From assembly GCA_002316295.1 (NCBI GenBank), contig DCDF01000066.1, forward strand, positions 1 through 11,095: 11,095 nt of DNA, given 5' to 3'. A model generated the notes under the pieces. It worked only from the letters and a program-made list of their open reading frames with translations, was not told the origin of the DNA and searched no databases. Below, piece by piece: positions 1 to 7,342 of the stretch. Made by a program: the position numbers and the translations under genes. The stretch's first letter is position 1, and each line of letters begins with the position of its first letter. The stretch comes from Syntrophaceae bacterium UBA1062 (GTDB lineage Bacteria; Desulfobacterota; Desulfomonilia; UBA1062).

Positions 1-2175
1 CTGAAGCAGCCGGAGCCTACGAGACTCAGCACAGTCATCGCTTCAGACGGCAGTCCCATCGGTTATTTCCCGCCTGAGGGCATGATCATAAAAGGGGGCA
101 AAGATATCCCGGTGAGGCTGATACAGGCTTTTATCGCAGCCGAAGACTCCACTTTCTACAGACACGCAGGACTCGACATCACGAGAATCATTGGCGCACT
201 CATAGCAGACATCCGCGCTAATTCGTACGTCCAGGGGGCATCCACCATCACTCAGCAGGTGGTACGATCCTACCTGCTTTCCCGGGAAAAGACCATCACC
301 CGCAAGCTCAAAGAGATCGTGCTGGCGCTCCGCATCGAGCGGGCCTTGTCCAAGGAAGAGATCCTGCATCTCTACCTGGACCGTCTGTATCTGGGCAGCG
401 GGGCATACGGCGTAGGAGCGGCATCGCTGAGGTATTTCAATAAGGAATGCAGAGACCTCAACCTGGCGGAAATGGCAATGATAGCGGGCCTGGCGCCTGC
501 GCCGGCGAGATACTCACCCCTGAACGACTTTCCGGCCGCCAAGAGAAGACAGAACTATGTCCTCACCCGTATGGTGGAGGAAGGCTATATCACGGAATCG
601 GAGGCGGCGGATGCATACCGGGAGCCTCTGATGATAACGGGTGAATCGGTGGCCCTCTTCACCAATTACCCTTATGTGACGGACTACGTGAAGTACCTCG
701 TCACTGAACGATACGGCGAAGAGATGATCTCCAAGGGAATCAACGTCCAGACCACCATCTCTCCCAGGTTCCAGGATGCCGCGATACAGGCGGTGCGTAA
801 GGGAATCATAGAGCTCGAGATGCGTCAGGGCACGTACCGCGGTCCCGAAAAGGGCATCAGCGAGACCAGAAAGGAGAGGATCCTCGCATTTCAGGAAAAC
901 CAGCTTGCATGGAAGGGCAGGGAGCTCTACAGGCTCTACTGGGCGGAGGTCGTCTCCGTATCTCCCTTTGTCGTGAACATCGGTGGGAAAACCATGGAGC
1001 TTTCCCCTCAGAGTTATGCATGGATCAATCCCAAAGGGAGCTGGACCCCTTCCGGAGTACTTGCTCCGGGCAACATTATCCGCCTGTGCTACACCCCGGA
1101 CGGGTTTGTCGTGTCGCAAGAGCCGAGGGTCCAGGCTTCGCTCATAGCCTTTGACCTTCAGAGCGGCGGCTCTATTGCGCTGGTGGGCGGGTTCGATTAC
1201 TCCCAGAGCCAGTTCAACCGGGCCGTATCAGCCAAAAGACAGAGCGGTTCGGCCATTAAGCCTTTCATCTATGCGGCTGCGATCGATAAGGGATTCACTC
1301 CGGCCACCATTATTTTCGATACCCCGATCACATTCCAGACACAGAAAGATGAAGAGCCCTGGAAGCCCAAAAATTATGAAGACAGGTTTTATGGGGCCAC
1401 GACCCTGCGAACAGGCCTGGTCCTTTCCAGAAATGTCGTTACGATAAAAATCCTCAAAGACATCGGTATCGGATATTCCATCGCGTATATGAAACGCTTC
1501 GGCATGGAAGCGGATTTCCCCATGGATCTTTCTCTGGCCCTGGGATCGGGCTCCATGACCCCGTACAATCTGGCGAAGGGATATGCAACATTCGCCACCT
1601 ATGGATTGTCGTTCAATCCACGGCTGGTCGATTATATCACTCAGATCGATATAGGGCCGATTTTCTCGGCCCGGTCGGACGCTTCTGTGGAGCCCGGCTC
1701 CGAGAATGAGAGTCGAGCCATTTCCGAGCAGACGGCGTATATTATCACCAACATCCTGACCGATGTAGTGCAGAACGGCACCGGCTGGCGGGCCAAGGAA
1801 CTGGGAAGGCCGGTAGCGGGAAAAACCGGCACGAGCGACGATAACAGAGACGCCTGGTTCATCGGATATACCCCGGAAATACTCTGCGGGGTATGGGTGG
1901 GGTATGACGACATGATGCCGCTCGGCGAGAATGAGACCGGGAGCAGGGCCGCATGTCCGATTTTTCTCGATTTCATGCGCGTGGCGCTGAAAGATCGGCC
2001 TGTCAGAGATTTCCCGATTCCTGAGGGGATAGTATTTGCCAAGGTCGACACAAAGACAGGCAGACTCGCTTCCGAGAGGTCGCAGAACGTCCGTTTCGAG
2101 TGTTTCAAGTCGGACGGATTGCCGCCCAAGGAGCAGTCCACCTATGACGAACTTCTCCTGAAGGAGGTTTATTGA
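1..2175 (+). CDS. mrcA: Penicillin-binding protein 1A (class A PBP, bifunctional glycosyltransferase/transpeptidase), 5'-truncated by window
   Basis: Inner-membrane enzyme that polymerises lipid II into glycan strands and cross-links the stem peptides in the periplasm. The frame is open from base 1, so the N-terminal membrane anchor lies outside the window and the ATG at 82 is internal; 724 residues are visible. Glycosyltransferase (GT51) motifs are EDSTFYRHAG (catalytic Glu at 142-144), GASTITQQ, RKLKE and KEEILHLYLD. A linker/OB-like region with the YRGPE signature follows (about 826-1098). Transpeptidase motifs are SAIK (nucleophile Ser at 1249-1251), SRN (1426-1434) and KTGT (1822-1833), all intact, so both activities should be present. 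The usual YLN of the fourth GT motif reads YLD here (Asp at 379-381). The stop overlaps the start of the following LysM gene, pointing to co-translation. The family call is very secure; the symbol follows the E. coli PBP1A name. Confidence 0.96.
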   Translation: MKQPEPTRLSTVIASDGSPIGYFPPEGMIIKGGKDIPVRLIQAFIAAEDSTFYRHAGLDITRIIGALIADIRANSYVQGASTITQQVVRSYLLSREKTITRKLKEIVLALRIERALSKEEILHLYLDRLYLGSGAYGVGAASLRYFNKECRDLNLAEMAMIAGLAPAPARYSPLNDFPAAKRRQNYVLTRMVEEGYITESEAADAYREPLMITGESVALFTNYPYVTDYVKYLVTERYGEEMISKGINVQTTISPRFQDAAIQAVRKGIIELEMRQGTYRGPEKGISETRKERILAFQENQLAWKGRELYRLYWAEVVSVSPFVVNIGGKTMELSPQSYAWINPKGSWTPSGVLAPGNIIRLCYTPDGFVVSQEPRVQASLIAFDLQSGGSIALVGGFDYSQSQFNRAVSAKRQSGSAIKPFIYAAAIDKGFTPATIIFDTPITFQTQKDEEPWKPKNYEDRFYGATTLRTGLVLSRNVVTIKILKDIGIGYSIAYMKRFGMEADFPMDLSLALGSGSMTPYNLAKGYATFATYGLSFNPRLVDYITQIDIGPIFSARSDASVEPGSENESRAISEQTAYIITNILTDVVQNGTGWRAKELGRPVAGKTGTSDDNRDAWFIGYTPEILCGVWVGYDDMMPLGENETGSRAACPIFLDFMRVALKDRPVRDFPIPEGIVFAKVDTKTGRLASERSQNVRFECFKSDGLPPKEQSTYDELLLKEVY
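2161..2167 (+). promoter_or_regulatory. Ribosome binding site of the LysM gene
   Basis: A perfect AAGGAGG lies inside the last codons of the PBP1A gene, 7 nt before ATG 2175. This decides for ATG 2175 over the in-frame TTG at 2172, which would be only 4 nt away. The PBP1A stop and this ATG share a base (TGATG), a typical translational-coupling arrangement. Confidence 0.85.
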
Positions 2176-4145
2176 TGCTCAGATCAGGGGTCATGCTCCT
2201 GGTGTGCATCCTGTTGATTCCGTTTCTTGCAGGGGCTGAAGAGATCACTTTGGTCAAGCGCGCACGCAGGGCTGAGCCCGCGGAATCCTCTCCGTACACG
2301 GTGAGGCCGGGAGATACTCTGTGGAAAATCCTGGCCCAGACCCAGAACGCGCGCTACAATGATTTTCCGTACCTCTACCGGAAATTCCGGGAGCTCAACC
2401 CGAACATAACCGATCTGAACCATATCGTATCCGGCCAGAAAATCATCGTCCCCCACATCCCGGGACGCGGTAAGGGATTTTCGGTGCAGGCCGCCTCAGA
2501 AGATACGTACGTGATCAAGAAGGGGCAGCACCTGGCTATGATCCTCAGAGAGGTGTACGGGCTGCCGGATGATCTCATTTTCAATGAGTATCTGAACCTG
2601 ATCAAGGAGCTCAACCCGGAGATTCACGATCTCAACATCGTGGAGGCTGGGCAGAAGATCCGCATGCCTGATGTCAAGCAGGCGCCGAACCCGGCTAACA
2701 GAAACTACGGCGCTCAAGTGTCGGGAGACACAGGCAGGAGGCCGAACCATCTCCTTCATGAGCTCATAGAGCAGAAGGTCTACGAACTCACCCAGCAACG
2801 CAAGGCCGCGGAACGAGAGGCACTTGGGGAAGGCGAACAGACTCCGGAGGACCAGGAGTTCACGGTAAGCATCCTGGAAGGTATGCGCAAGAAGCGGGCT
2901 TCAGCCTCTGATGTCAGGGAGGAGACAAAGGCTCCGTCGGCCGTTCAAGCTCCGCCCCCGGTACATGCAAAGGCCTCTGGAAAAGAGCCTGTAAAGAAGT
3001 CCTCTCCGAAACAGAAACCCGACGCACTGGGGAAGCGTATCCCCGGCGCGCAGGTTGACAAGAAGCCGGATGAACGTGCGCGGGCCGGCGGACCGCGTGG
3101 CAGAGAAAAAGGAGACCTCATACTCGATCCGAGGGATGGAGAAGTCGGGGGAAGTGCACCTCTTGACGCAGGGACGAAGAAGTCCGGAATCTCCAGGATC
3201 GTGAAGAACACTCTCTTGCCCGCGCTCACGCGGATGGGGGGCAGGCAGAACGACCAGGGGACGTACTTCATGCCAATGGCGGGAGGAAGCAGCGTATCCA
3301 TCGATACGAGTGAGATTCCCGTCATGGAGCTTGATACCGGCATGCGCATCATCCTTGACATGAACAGCAAGATCTCTCCTGAGATAAGGGATATTCTGGA
3401 GCAGACGTTCCCTACGTGCAGAATCATATCCGGACCTCCGGAGGGGCTGGAGCACCTTATGGACCGTGTCCTGAACGTATCGGGTTATTTTTCCGTCAAC
3501 AAGGATGCAAGCCCGCTTCTGGTGGGAGAAGAGGAAAAGATCAGGTTCTTCGGGAAGTGGATCGTATACAAGGATTATTCGCGGCAGAATGTCTTTGTCA
3601 TCAATATCCTTTCAGATGAAGAGCACCATACTCCTGAACCCATCAGGAGCTACGCCTCTCGGTTCGGCATCGATCTCATCGAAATGGGAGGCCGGCCGGA
3701 TGTATCCCCGGAAGCGCCCGGGGGGAGGCTTCTCGAACTGGAACACTCCTATCCGAGGCTCCTGGATCTGCTCGGCGTATCATACGAGAAGGACAAGGAG
3801 CTGGAACTCGTTTCCCTCGACGCCCTGCGGATCGCGTACAAAGCGCCCCTTCTGGTGAATACGGTCATTCTGACCGGAGAGATGCCGGACAAGACCATGC
3901 ACGAGCTCCTGACAAAAAGGGGATACACCGTGGTTCATACCGAAACTGAAGCCATGGAGCATGTTCTGGACATTCTGGGCATCGTCAAACAGGGTCCGCC
4001 GGTAAAGGCCGTGGTGGCTCACAATCGCACGGAACTGGAGCTGCCGGCGGTGCAGGTGGGCGACATCGTCATCCTCGGCACTCCTCTCGACAGGGATATC
4101 GCGCAATACCTCGTGTCTACAGGCATGAAGATCGCGATGTGGTAG
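2175..4145 (+). CDS. Secreted double-LysM protein with an unrecognised repeated C-terminal region
   Basis: A 656-residue exported protein. Residues 1-22 are a signal peptide (hydrophobic core about 7-19, likely cut near LAGA-EE). Two LysM repeats follow (about 41-93 and 112-165). Both are about 53 residues, longer than the usual 44, with the extra residues before a shared pattern ending in LNP, DLN and GQKI. They should bind peptidoglycan. Residues 170-360 are a charged linker rich in Pro, Lys and Ala with a short helical stretch near 190-220. Residues 385-656 are soluble-looking and contain four similar strand-helix-strand segments (starting about 389, 472, 561 and 630), with no family I recognise and no catalytic motif visible. 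One-base overlap with PBP1A suggests one transcript and a role in wall synthesis or in scaffolding the synthase; that role is inference. The gene ends 20 nt from a convergent gene. Confidence 0.88.
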   Translation: MLRSGVMLLVCILLIPFLAGAEEITLVKRARRAEPAESSPYTVRPGDTLWKILAQTQNARYNDFPYLYRKFRELNPNITDLNHIVSGQKIIVPHIPGRGKGFSVQAASEDTYVIKKGQHLAMILREVYGLPDDLIFNEYLNLIKELNPEIHDLNIVEAGQKIRMPDVKQAPNPANRNYGAQVSGDTGRRPNHLLHELIEQKVYELTQQRKAAEREALGEGEQTPEDQEFTVSILEGMRKKRASASDVREETKAPSAVQAPPPVHAKASGKEPVKKSSPKQKPDALGKRIPGAQVDKKPDERARAGGPRGREKGDLILDPRDGEVGGSAPLDAGTKKSGISRIVKNTLLPALTRMGGRQNDQGTYFMPMAGGSSVSIDTSEIPVMELDTGMRIILDMNSKISPEIRDILEQTFPTCRIISGPPEGLEHLMDRVLNVSGYFSVNKDASPLLVGEEEKIRFFGKWIVYKDYSRQNVFVINILSDEEHHTPEPIRSYASRFGIDLIEMGGRPDVSPEAPGGRLLELEHSYPRLLDLLGVSYEKDKELELVSLDALRIAYKAPLLVNTVILTGEMPDKTMHELLTKRGYTVVHTETEAMEHVLDILGIVKQGPPVKAVVAHNRTELELPAVQVGDIVILGTPLDRDIAQYLVSTGMKIAMW

Positions 4146-4165
4146 GAGCCCGATCTTGCCGCCGG

Positions 4166-5512
4166 CTACCGTGCAACGGAGATGAAGCAGGACCCGTCCG
4201 TGTCGGTGGGTTCGTTCTGTGTGGTGAACGTCCAGCGGAAATCATTTTCCAGAGGAACACCGAGGTTGTCTTTCACATTCGCGCTCAGGGTTGCTGTATA
4301 GGTGGTGGCGTACGCGAGGTTTCCGTCGGGATCGAACACGGCGGTGTTGTCGCTGTAGAAGACGGTTCCTTCCACAGTATCGGATCCGGCGACGAGGGTG
4401 AATGTGTCGCCGGTGACAGTCGCTGGATCCATGACCGCCGAGAAGACCGCAGAGATGTCTGCGTCGACGGCGACGCCTTCGGAGCCATGGGCCGGGGATG
4501 TCGAGCACACAGCGGGGAAAGCATCGTCTTGCGGATCGAAGCTCATGACAAAACCCTCTTTGCCGACTGCGTAGATATTCCTGATGGAGGCGCCGTGAAT
4601 GCCTTTTAAGGGATCTATCACGTCGGAATCGGAAAAAACGGACACGAGACTGTCCTGAACCGACCACGAGCTGCCGTCAAAGTGCAGGATCGTTCCTACA
4701 AGGGAGGACGATTCACCGACGGCGTAGATATTGCAAGGCGAGGTTCCCCAAACGGAGTTCAGCGCGGCAATGGATGATAAATTGCCGGAGGCGTCTGTCC
4801 ACGTGTTCCCGTCATACCGGAGGATAGTCCCTTCGTCTCCCACTGCGTATACATTGTCGGAAGATGTTCCCCAGACACTGTTGAGATTCTGGATCGTGAT
4901 CGTGCCGCTTTCCTGCTCCTTCCAAGCTTCTCCGTCAAAGTGGAGGATGGTGCCGTTGACGCCTACGGCAAAGATATCCCTCGGCGAGAATCCCCAGATG
5001 CCGTTGAGATCCCAATGATTGTTGTTCCCCATTTCCACCCAGGTATCCCCATCGAAAGAGAGGATGGTGCCGCTGTCACCCACGGCAACTATTGCTTGGC
5101 CGGTTGGGTCGCCCCAGACATCGTTAAGGTCCCGGGGAGGGCCGCTTTCCTGCTCTTCCCAGGTATCACCGTCGAAATGGATAGTAACACCTGCGTTCCC
5201 TACAGCAAAGACATTCTCAGGCGATATACCCCATACGCCATTGAGATCCTGGATGGTTCCGCTTTCCTGCTCTTCCCAGATCTCTCCATCGGAAGAGAGG
5301 ATGGTGCCCTCCTCACCCACGCTGAATATGCGGAGGTCCACCCTGCCGTCGGATATCGAGGCACCCACCCATACATCGTTCAGCATTCGAACCGTCGGTA
5401 TTTCACCAGGATCCACCTGTTCCCATCTCTGGGCGAATGATGGGGCGGAAGTACAGAGAAGGGGGAGAAAAAACCAGAGCATCCAAACCATCGTTCCGGA
5501 TTTCAGTCTCAT
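4166..5512 (-). CDS. Secreted seven-repeat beta-propeller protein with C-terminal SbsA-type Ig-like (Big_5) domain
   Basis: A 448-residue exported protein. Start ATG 5512 is chosen because an AGGAGG lies 11 nt upstream, a near-consensus promoter ends at 5562, and the resulting N-terminus is a good signal peptide (hydrophobic 8-20, cleavage after SFA at about 27). Seven repeats of about 40-50 residues start near 44, 90, 129, 169, 210, 251 and 302, each with the form LN(G/S/D)VWG...(I/V)(F/Y)AVG..GTI..(F/Y)DG..W. This fits a seven-bladed propeller of the YCF48/BNR kind. Residues about 336-431 form an Ig-like domain ending in RWTFTT, as in SbsA/Big_5 domains. The tail is Gly-Ser-Cys-Phe-Ile followed by four residues. 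No catalytic residues are evident; a role as an extracytoplasmic binding or surface protein is inferred. It lies downstream of mltD on the same strand but seems to be transcribed separately. Confidence 0.88.
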   Translation of the reverse strand: MRLKSGTMVWMLWFFLPLLCTSAPSFAQRWEQVDPGEIPTVRMLNDVWVGASISDGRVDLRIFSVGEEGTILSSDGEIWEEQESGTIQDLNGVWGISPENVFAVGNAGVTIHFDGDTWEEQESGPPRDLNDVWGDPTGQAIVAVGDSGTILSFDGDTWVEMGNNNHWDLNGIWGFSPRDIFAVGVNGTILHFDGEAWKEQESGTITIQNLNSVWGTSSDNVYAVGDEGTILRYDGNTWTDASGNLSSIAALNSVWGTSPCNIYAVGESSSLVGTILHFDGSSWSVQDSLVSVFSDSDVIDPLKGIHGASIRNIYAVGKEGFVMSFDPQDDAFPAVCSTSPAHGSEGVAVDADISAVFSAVMDPATVTGDTFTLVAGSDTVEGTVFYSDNTAVFDPDGNLAYATTYTATLSANVKDNLGVPLENDFRWTFTTQNEPTDTDGSCFISVAR

Positions 5513-5561
5513 GACTCGCCGTACCTCCTGAAGCGGAATCGGCCGCCGGCTACTGCTTTCG

Positions 5562-5590
5562 ATTATACCCTGCCAGGGATGTGTTTTCAA
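5562..5590 (-). promoter_or_regulatory. Sigma-70-type promoter for the beta-propeller gene
   Basis: Read on the minus strand, a -35 box TTGAAA (5590-5585) and a perfect -10 box TATAAT (5567-5562) are separated by exactly 17 nt. Transcription should begin near 5555, giving a leader of about 43 nt before ATG 5512. It lies between the mltD hairpin and the gene, so the propeller gene has its own promoter. Confidence 0.75.
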
Positions 5591-5610
5591 ACGATTTGCC
5601 GCTGCTGCTC

Positions 5611-5650
5611 AAAAGGCCCGCCTGTGCCGTGAGAAGGCGATATGGCCTTT
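5611..5650 (-). terminator. Hairpin terminator after mltD
   Basis: On the minus strand AAAGGCC (5650-5644) pairs with GGCCTTT (5618-5612), continued by CGCC (5639-5636) with GGCG (5622-5619) past a 4-nt bulge and a 13-nt loop. A short T run (TTTT, 5614-5611) follows, weaker than a classical U tract. The outer arm overlaps the TAA stop of mltD. Its position right after the gene and just before the next promoter supports a terminator. Confidence 0.5.
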
Positions 5651-7151
5651 AGCGGTAAATGGTGAGCTCGTCACCGGGCTGAATCTGCGCTGAGGGCTTG
5701 AGCCTGTTCCATTTCAAAACATCGTTGGCCGATACTTCGAATCTCCTGGAGATGCCCCAGATGGTGTCACCCTTCTTCACCCGGTACTGCACCAATCGCT
5801 GGCCCGAGACGCCATGGGCCTGCGGAGGGATATTCAAAACCATATTCGGATGGATGAGGGAGGGGTTCGGGATGTTGTTGACCTCGAGGATGTCGTTCAC
5901 GCTCACCCCGTAGCGGCGGGAAATGCTCTTGAGCGTCTCCCCCTTTGCCACCACGTGATGGTGCTTGCCGGACGGTTTCGCCTGCATATTCCCACGCGGA
6001 ATGACGAGGACTTTTCCCAGAGTGAGGATGTCGTTCGTTTTCATCCTGTTCACCCGCGCAATCTCTTTGGCCGATGATGAATATTTTTTGCCCAGGCCGA
6101 TGAGGGTGTCGCCCCTTTGGATGGTATGAGTTACGAACTCGATTTGACGGCTGGGGACCTTCTTCATATGATTCGACACCGCTATGGCGGTGCCCGGTGG
6201 TACCTTGAGGCTGTATTCCTGTGTGCCGGGCGGGGTGCACCGCCTGATAAGCTCAGGGTTCAACCGGGCCAGACTGTTTTCCGAGATCCCGGCCATGTCC
6301 GCGATCTCGTCGAGATAGGCGAACCCTTTCACCGTGACCGTCTCGCAGGCATATGGAGCGATCTTCTGGTCATCGGGAACTTCCAGTCCGTACCGGGCTC
6401 TGTTTTTCGCAAGGATGAGAGTGGCTATGAACTTGGGGACATACTCGAGTGTTTCGGTTTTGATGGGCATGGGGTGAGAGATGTCCCAGAAACAGCTCAC
6501 GTCCGGGTTGTTCTTCATGAGTCTGTTGATGGTGCCCTCGCCGGCGTTGTATGCCGCGCCCGCAAGGAGCCAGTCGTTGAAGATGGAATGCAGGTTCCGG
6601 AGATAACGGGCGGCCGCGTGAGTGGATTTCTCAAGGTCTCTGCGCTCGTCGACCCATCGATTCACCTTGAGGTCGTAATGCCTCCCTGTGTCAGCCATGA
6701 ACTGCCAGTATCCTGTAGCACCGGTCCGTGATACGGCATTGGCATATCCTCCGCTCTCGACCATGCTCAGATATACCAGGTCCTTGGGAAGGCCGTGGTC
6801 TTCGAATATCTTCTCCATCCGAGGTCTCACGGAATCAAACCGGGCAAGGGTGGTGATGAACTGCCTGCGGTAAGGCCCTGAGTACTGCCTGACCCACCAT
6901 TCGATTCTTTCATTCATTTCAAATTCGATCTCATACAGGCTATCCTGCTGGGAGAACGGCTCCTTGGCCGTTTCATGCTTCGTGAACAAGGGAGGGATAC
7001 GGCTCATGTCACTCGATGGACCGACAGGCTCCACGATTTCGGGATAATCTGCGGGATATCCGGCCGGGGGCTTGATTTCCCTGATAAAAGAGCAACTCTG
7101 GATACCGCACAGCGTCAGGATGAGGATCAGCACCCCTAATCTCACAATCAA
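5649..7151 (-). CDS. mltD: Membrane-bound lytic murein transglycosylase D, lipoprotein with three LysM repeats
   Basis: A 500-residue lytic transglycosylase that cleaves the MurNAc-GlcNAc bond of peptidoglycan with formation of anhydro-MurNAc. Start TTG 7151 is chosen: GGGAGG (7163-7158) sits 6 nt upstream, whereas GTG 7145 would be 12 nt away. Residues 1-19 form a lipoprotein signal ending IQS-Cys20, so the protein is lipid-anchored, probably in the outer membrane. The SLT (GH23) domain spans about 108-215, with catalytic Glu132 in MVESGG, then GATGYWQFM and AGAAYNAGEG. Three LysM repeats end the protein (about 341-385, 398-442, 455-499), matching MltD architecture. A hairpin terminator follows, and rpoH is divergent upstream. 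Confidence 0.95.
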   Translation of the reverse strand: MIVRLGVLILILTLCGIQSCSFIREIKPPAGYPADYPEIVEPVGPSSDMSRIPPLFTKHETAKEPFSQQDSLYEIEFEMNERIEWWVRQYSGPYRRQFITTLARFDSVRPRMEKIFEDHGLPKDLVYLSMVESGGYANAVSRTGATGYWQFMADTGRHYDLKVNRWVDERRDLEKSTHAAARYLRNLHSIFNDWLLAGAAYNAGEGTINRLMKNNPDVSCFWDISHPMPIKTETLEYVPKFIATLILAKNRARYGLEVPDDQKIAPYACETVTVKGFAYLDEIADMAGISENSLARLNPELIRRCTPPGTQEYSLKVPPGTAIAVSNHMKKVPSRQIEFVTHTIQRGDTLIGLGKKYSSSAKEIARVNRMKTNDILTLGKVLVIPRGNMQAKPSGKHHHVVAKGETLKSISRRYGVSVNDILEVNNIPNPSLIHPNMVLNIPPQAHGVSGQRLVQYRVKKGDTIWGISRRFEVSANDVLKWNRLKPSAQIQPGDELTIYR

Positions 7152-7210
7152 ATATAACCTCCCACGAGAGATCTTCCTGTCTGAAAAAAACGCCCTACAA
7201 TAGACCGCTT

Positions 7211-7239
7211 AATTTACCTGGAAAAATTGAACCCTTCAA
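7211..7239 (-). promoter_or_regulatory. Candidate sigma-70 promoter for mltD
   Basis: On the minus strand TTGAAG (7239-7234) and TAAATT (7216-7211) are spaced by 17 nt, each matching four of six consensus bases. Transcription would start near 7204, about 50 nt before the TTG start. The -35 element overlaps the TTGAA/TTCAA dyad, so a factor bound there could affect both divergent genes. The boxes are moderate, so this is tentative. Confidence 0.4.
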
Positions 7240-7274
7240 CGACTTTTTTCATCTAATATATCGGATAGACCATG

Positions 7275-7288
7275 CCGATATCTATCGG
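7275..7288. repeat. Dyad CCGATA-TC-TATCGG with an extra upstream TATCGG copy
   Basis: A perfect 6-bp inverted repeat with a 2-nt spacer lies 55 nt before the rpoH start. A third copy of the half-site, TATCGG, is at 7259-7264, 24 nt from the matching half of the dyad. The 2-nt spacer is too short for an RNA hairpin loop, so a protein-binding operator is more natural. In RNA, ATATCGG (7258-7264) could instead pair with CCGATAT (7275-7281). Function unknown. Confidence 0.4.
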
Positions 7289-7342
7289 TTGGCTGAAGCC
7301 GTTACTTGACGGATATGAATTGAGAGATGTAAAGGAGATGAC

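Larger units (their letters stand above)
7152..7342. promoter_or_regulatory. Divergent control region between mltD and rpoH
   Basis: These 191 nt separate two divergent start codons and hold no gene. For mltD, a plausible promoter is present (see separate entry). For rpoH I see only a weak candidate: TTGAAC (7227-7232) with TCTAAT (7252-7257) at a long 19-nt spacing. Dyads include TTGAA/TTCAA around CCC (7227-7239), CCGATA-TC-TATCGG (7275-7288) and CCGT/ACGG (7299-7312). The rpoH ribosome site AAAGGAG is at 7331-7337, 5 nt before ATG 7343. No clear sigma-32-type promoter was found. Confidence 0.6.

Noticed and set aside
4146..4165. Bidirectional terminator between the LysM and propeller genes
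   Set aside because: Only 20 nt separate the stops and no hairpin with a T run is visible there.
4139..4609. Plus-strand 156-residue open frame opposite the propeller gene
   Set aside because: It is antisense to a well-supported Ig-like domain, has low-complexity Gly/Arg-rich composition and no family features.
5513..5590. Longer N-terminus for the propeller protein starting at TTG 5590
   Set aside because: That codon lies within the -35 box of the promoter and the extension would precede a good signal peptide and ribosome site; ATG 5512 fits better.
6117..6731. Plus-strand 204-residue open frame opposite mltD
   Set aside because: Antisense shadow of the SLT and LysM coding sequence, with no independent evidence.
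7306..7333. TTGACG / TGTAAA as a sigma-70 promoter for rpoH
   Set aside because: Spacing is near 16 nt, but transcription would start at or inside the ribosome site and start codon.
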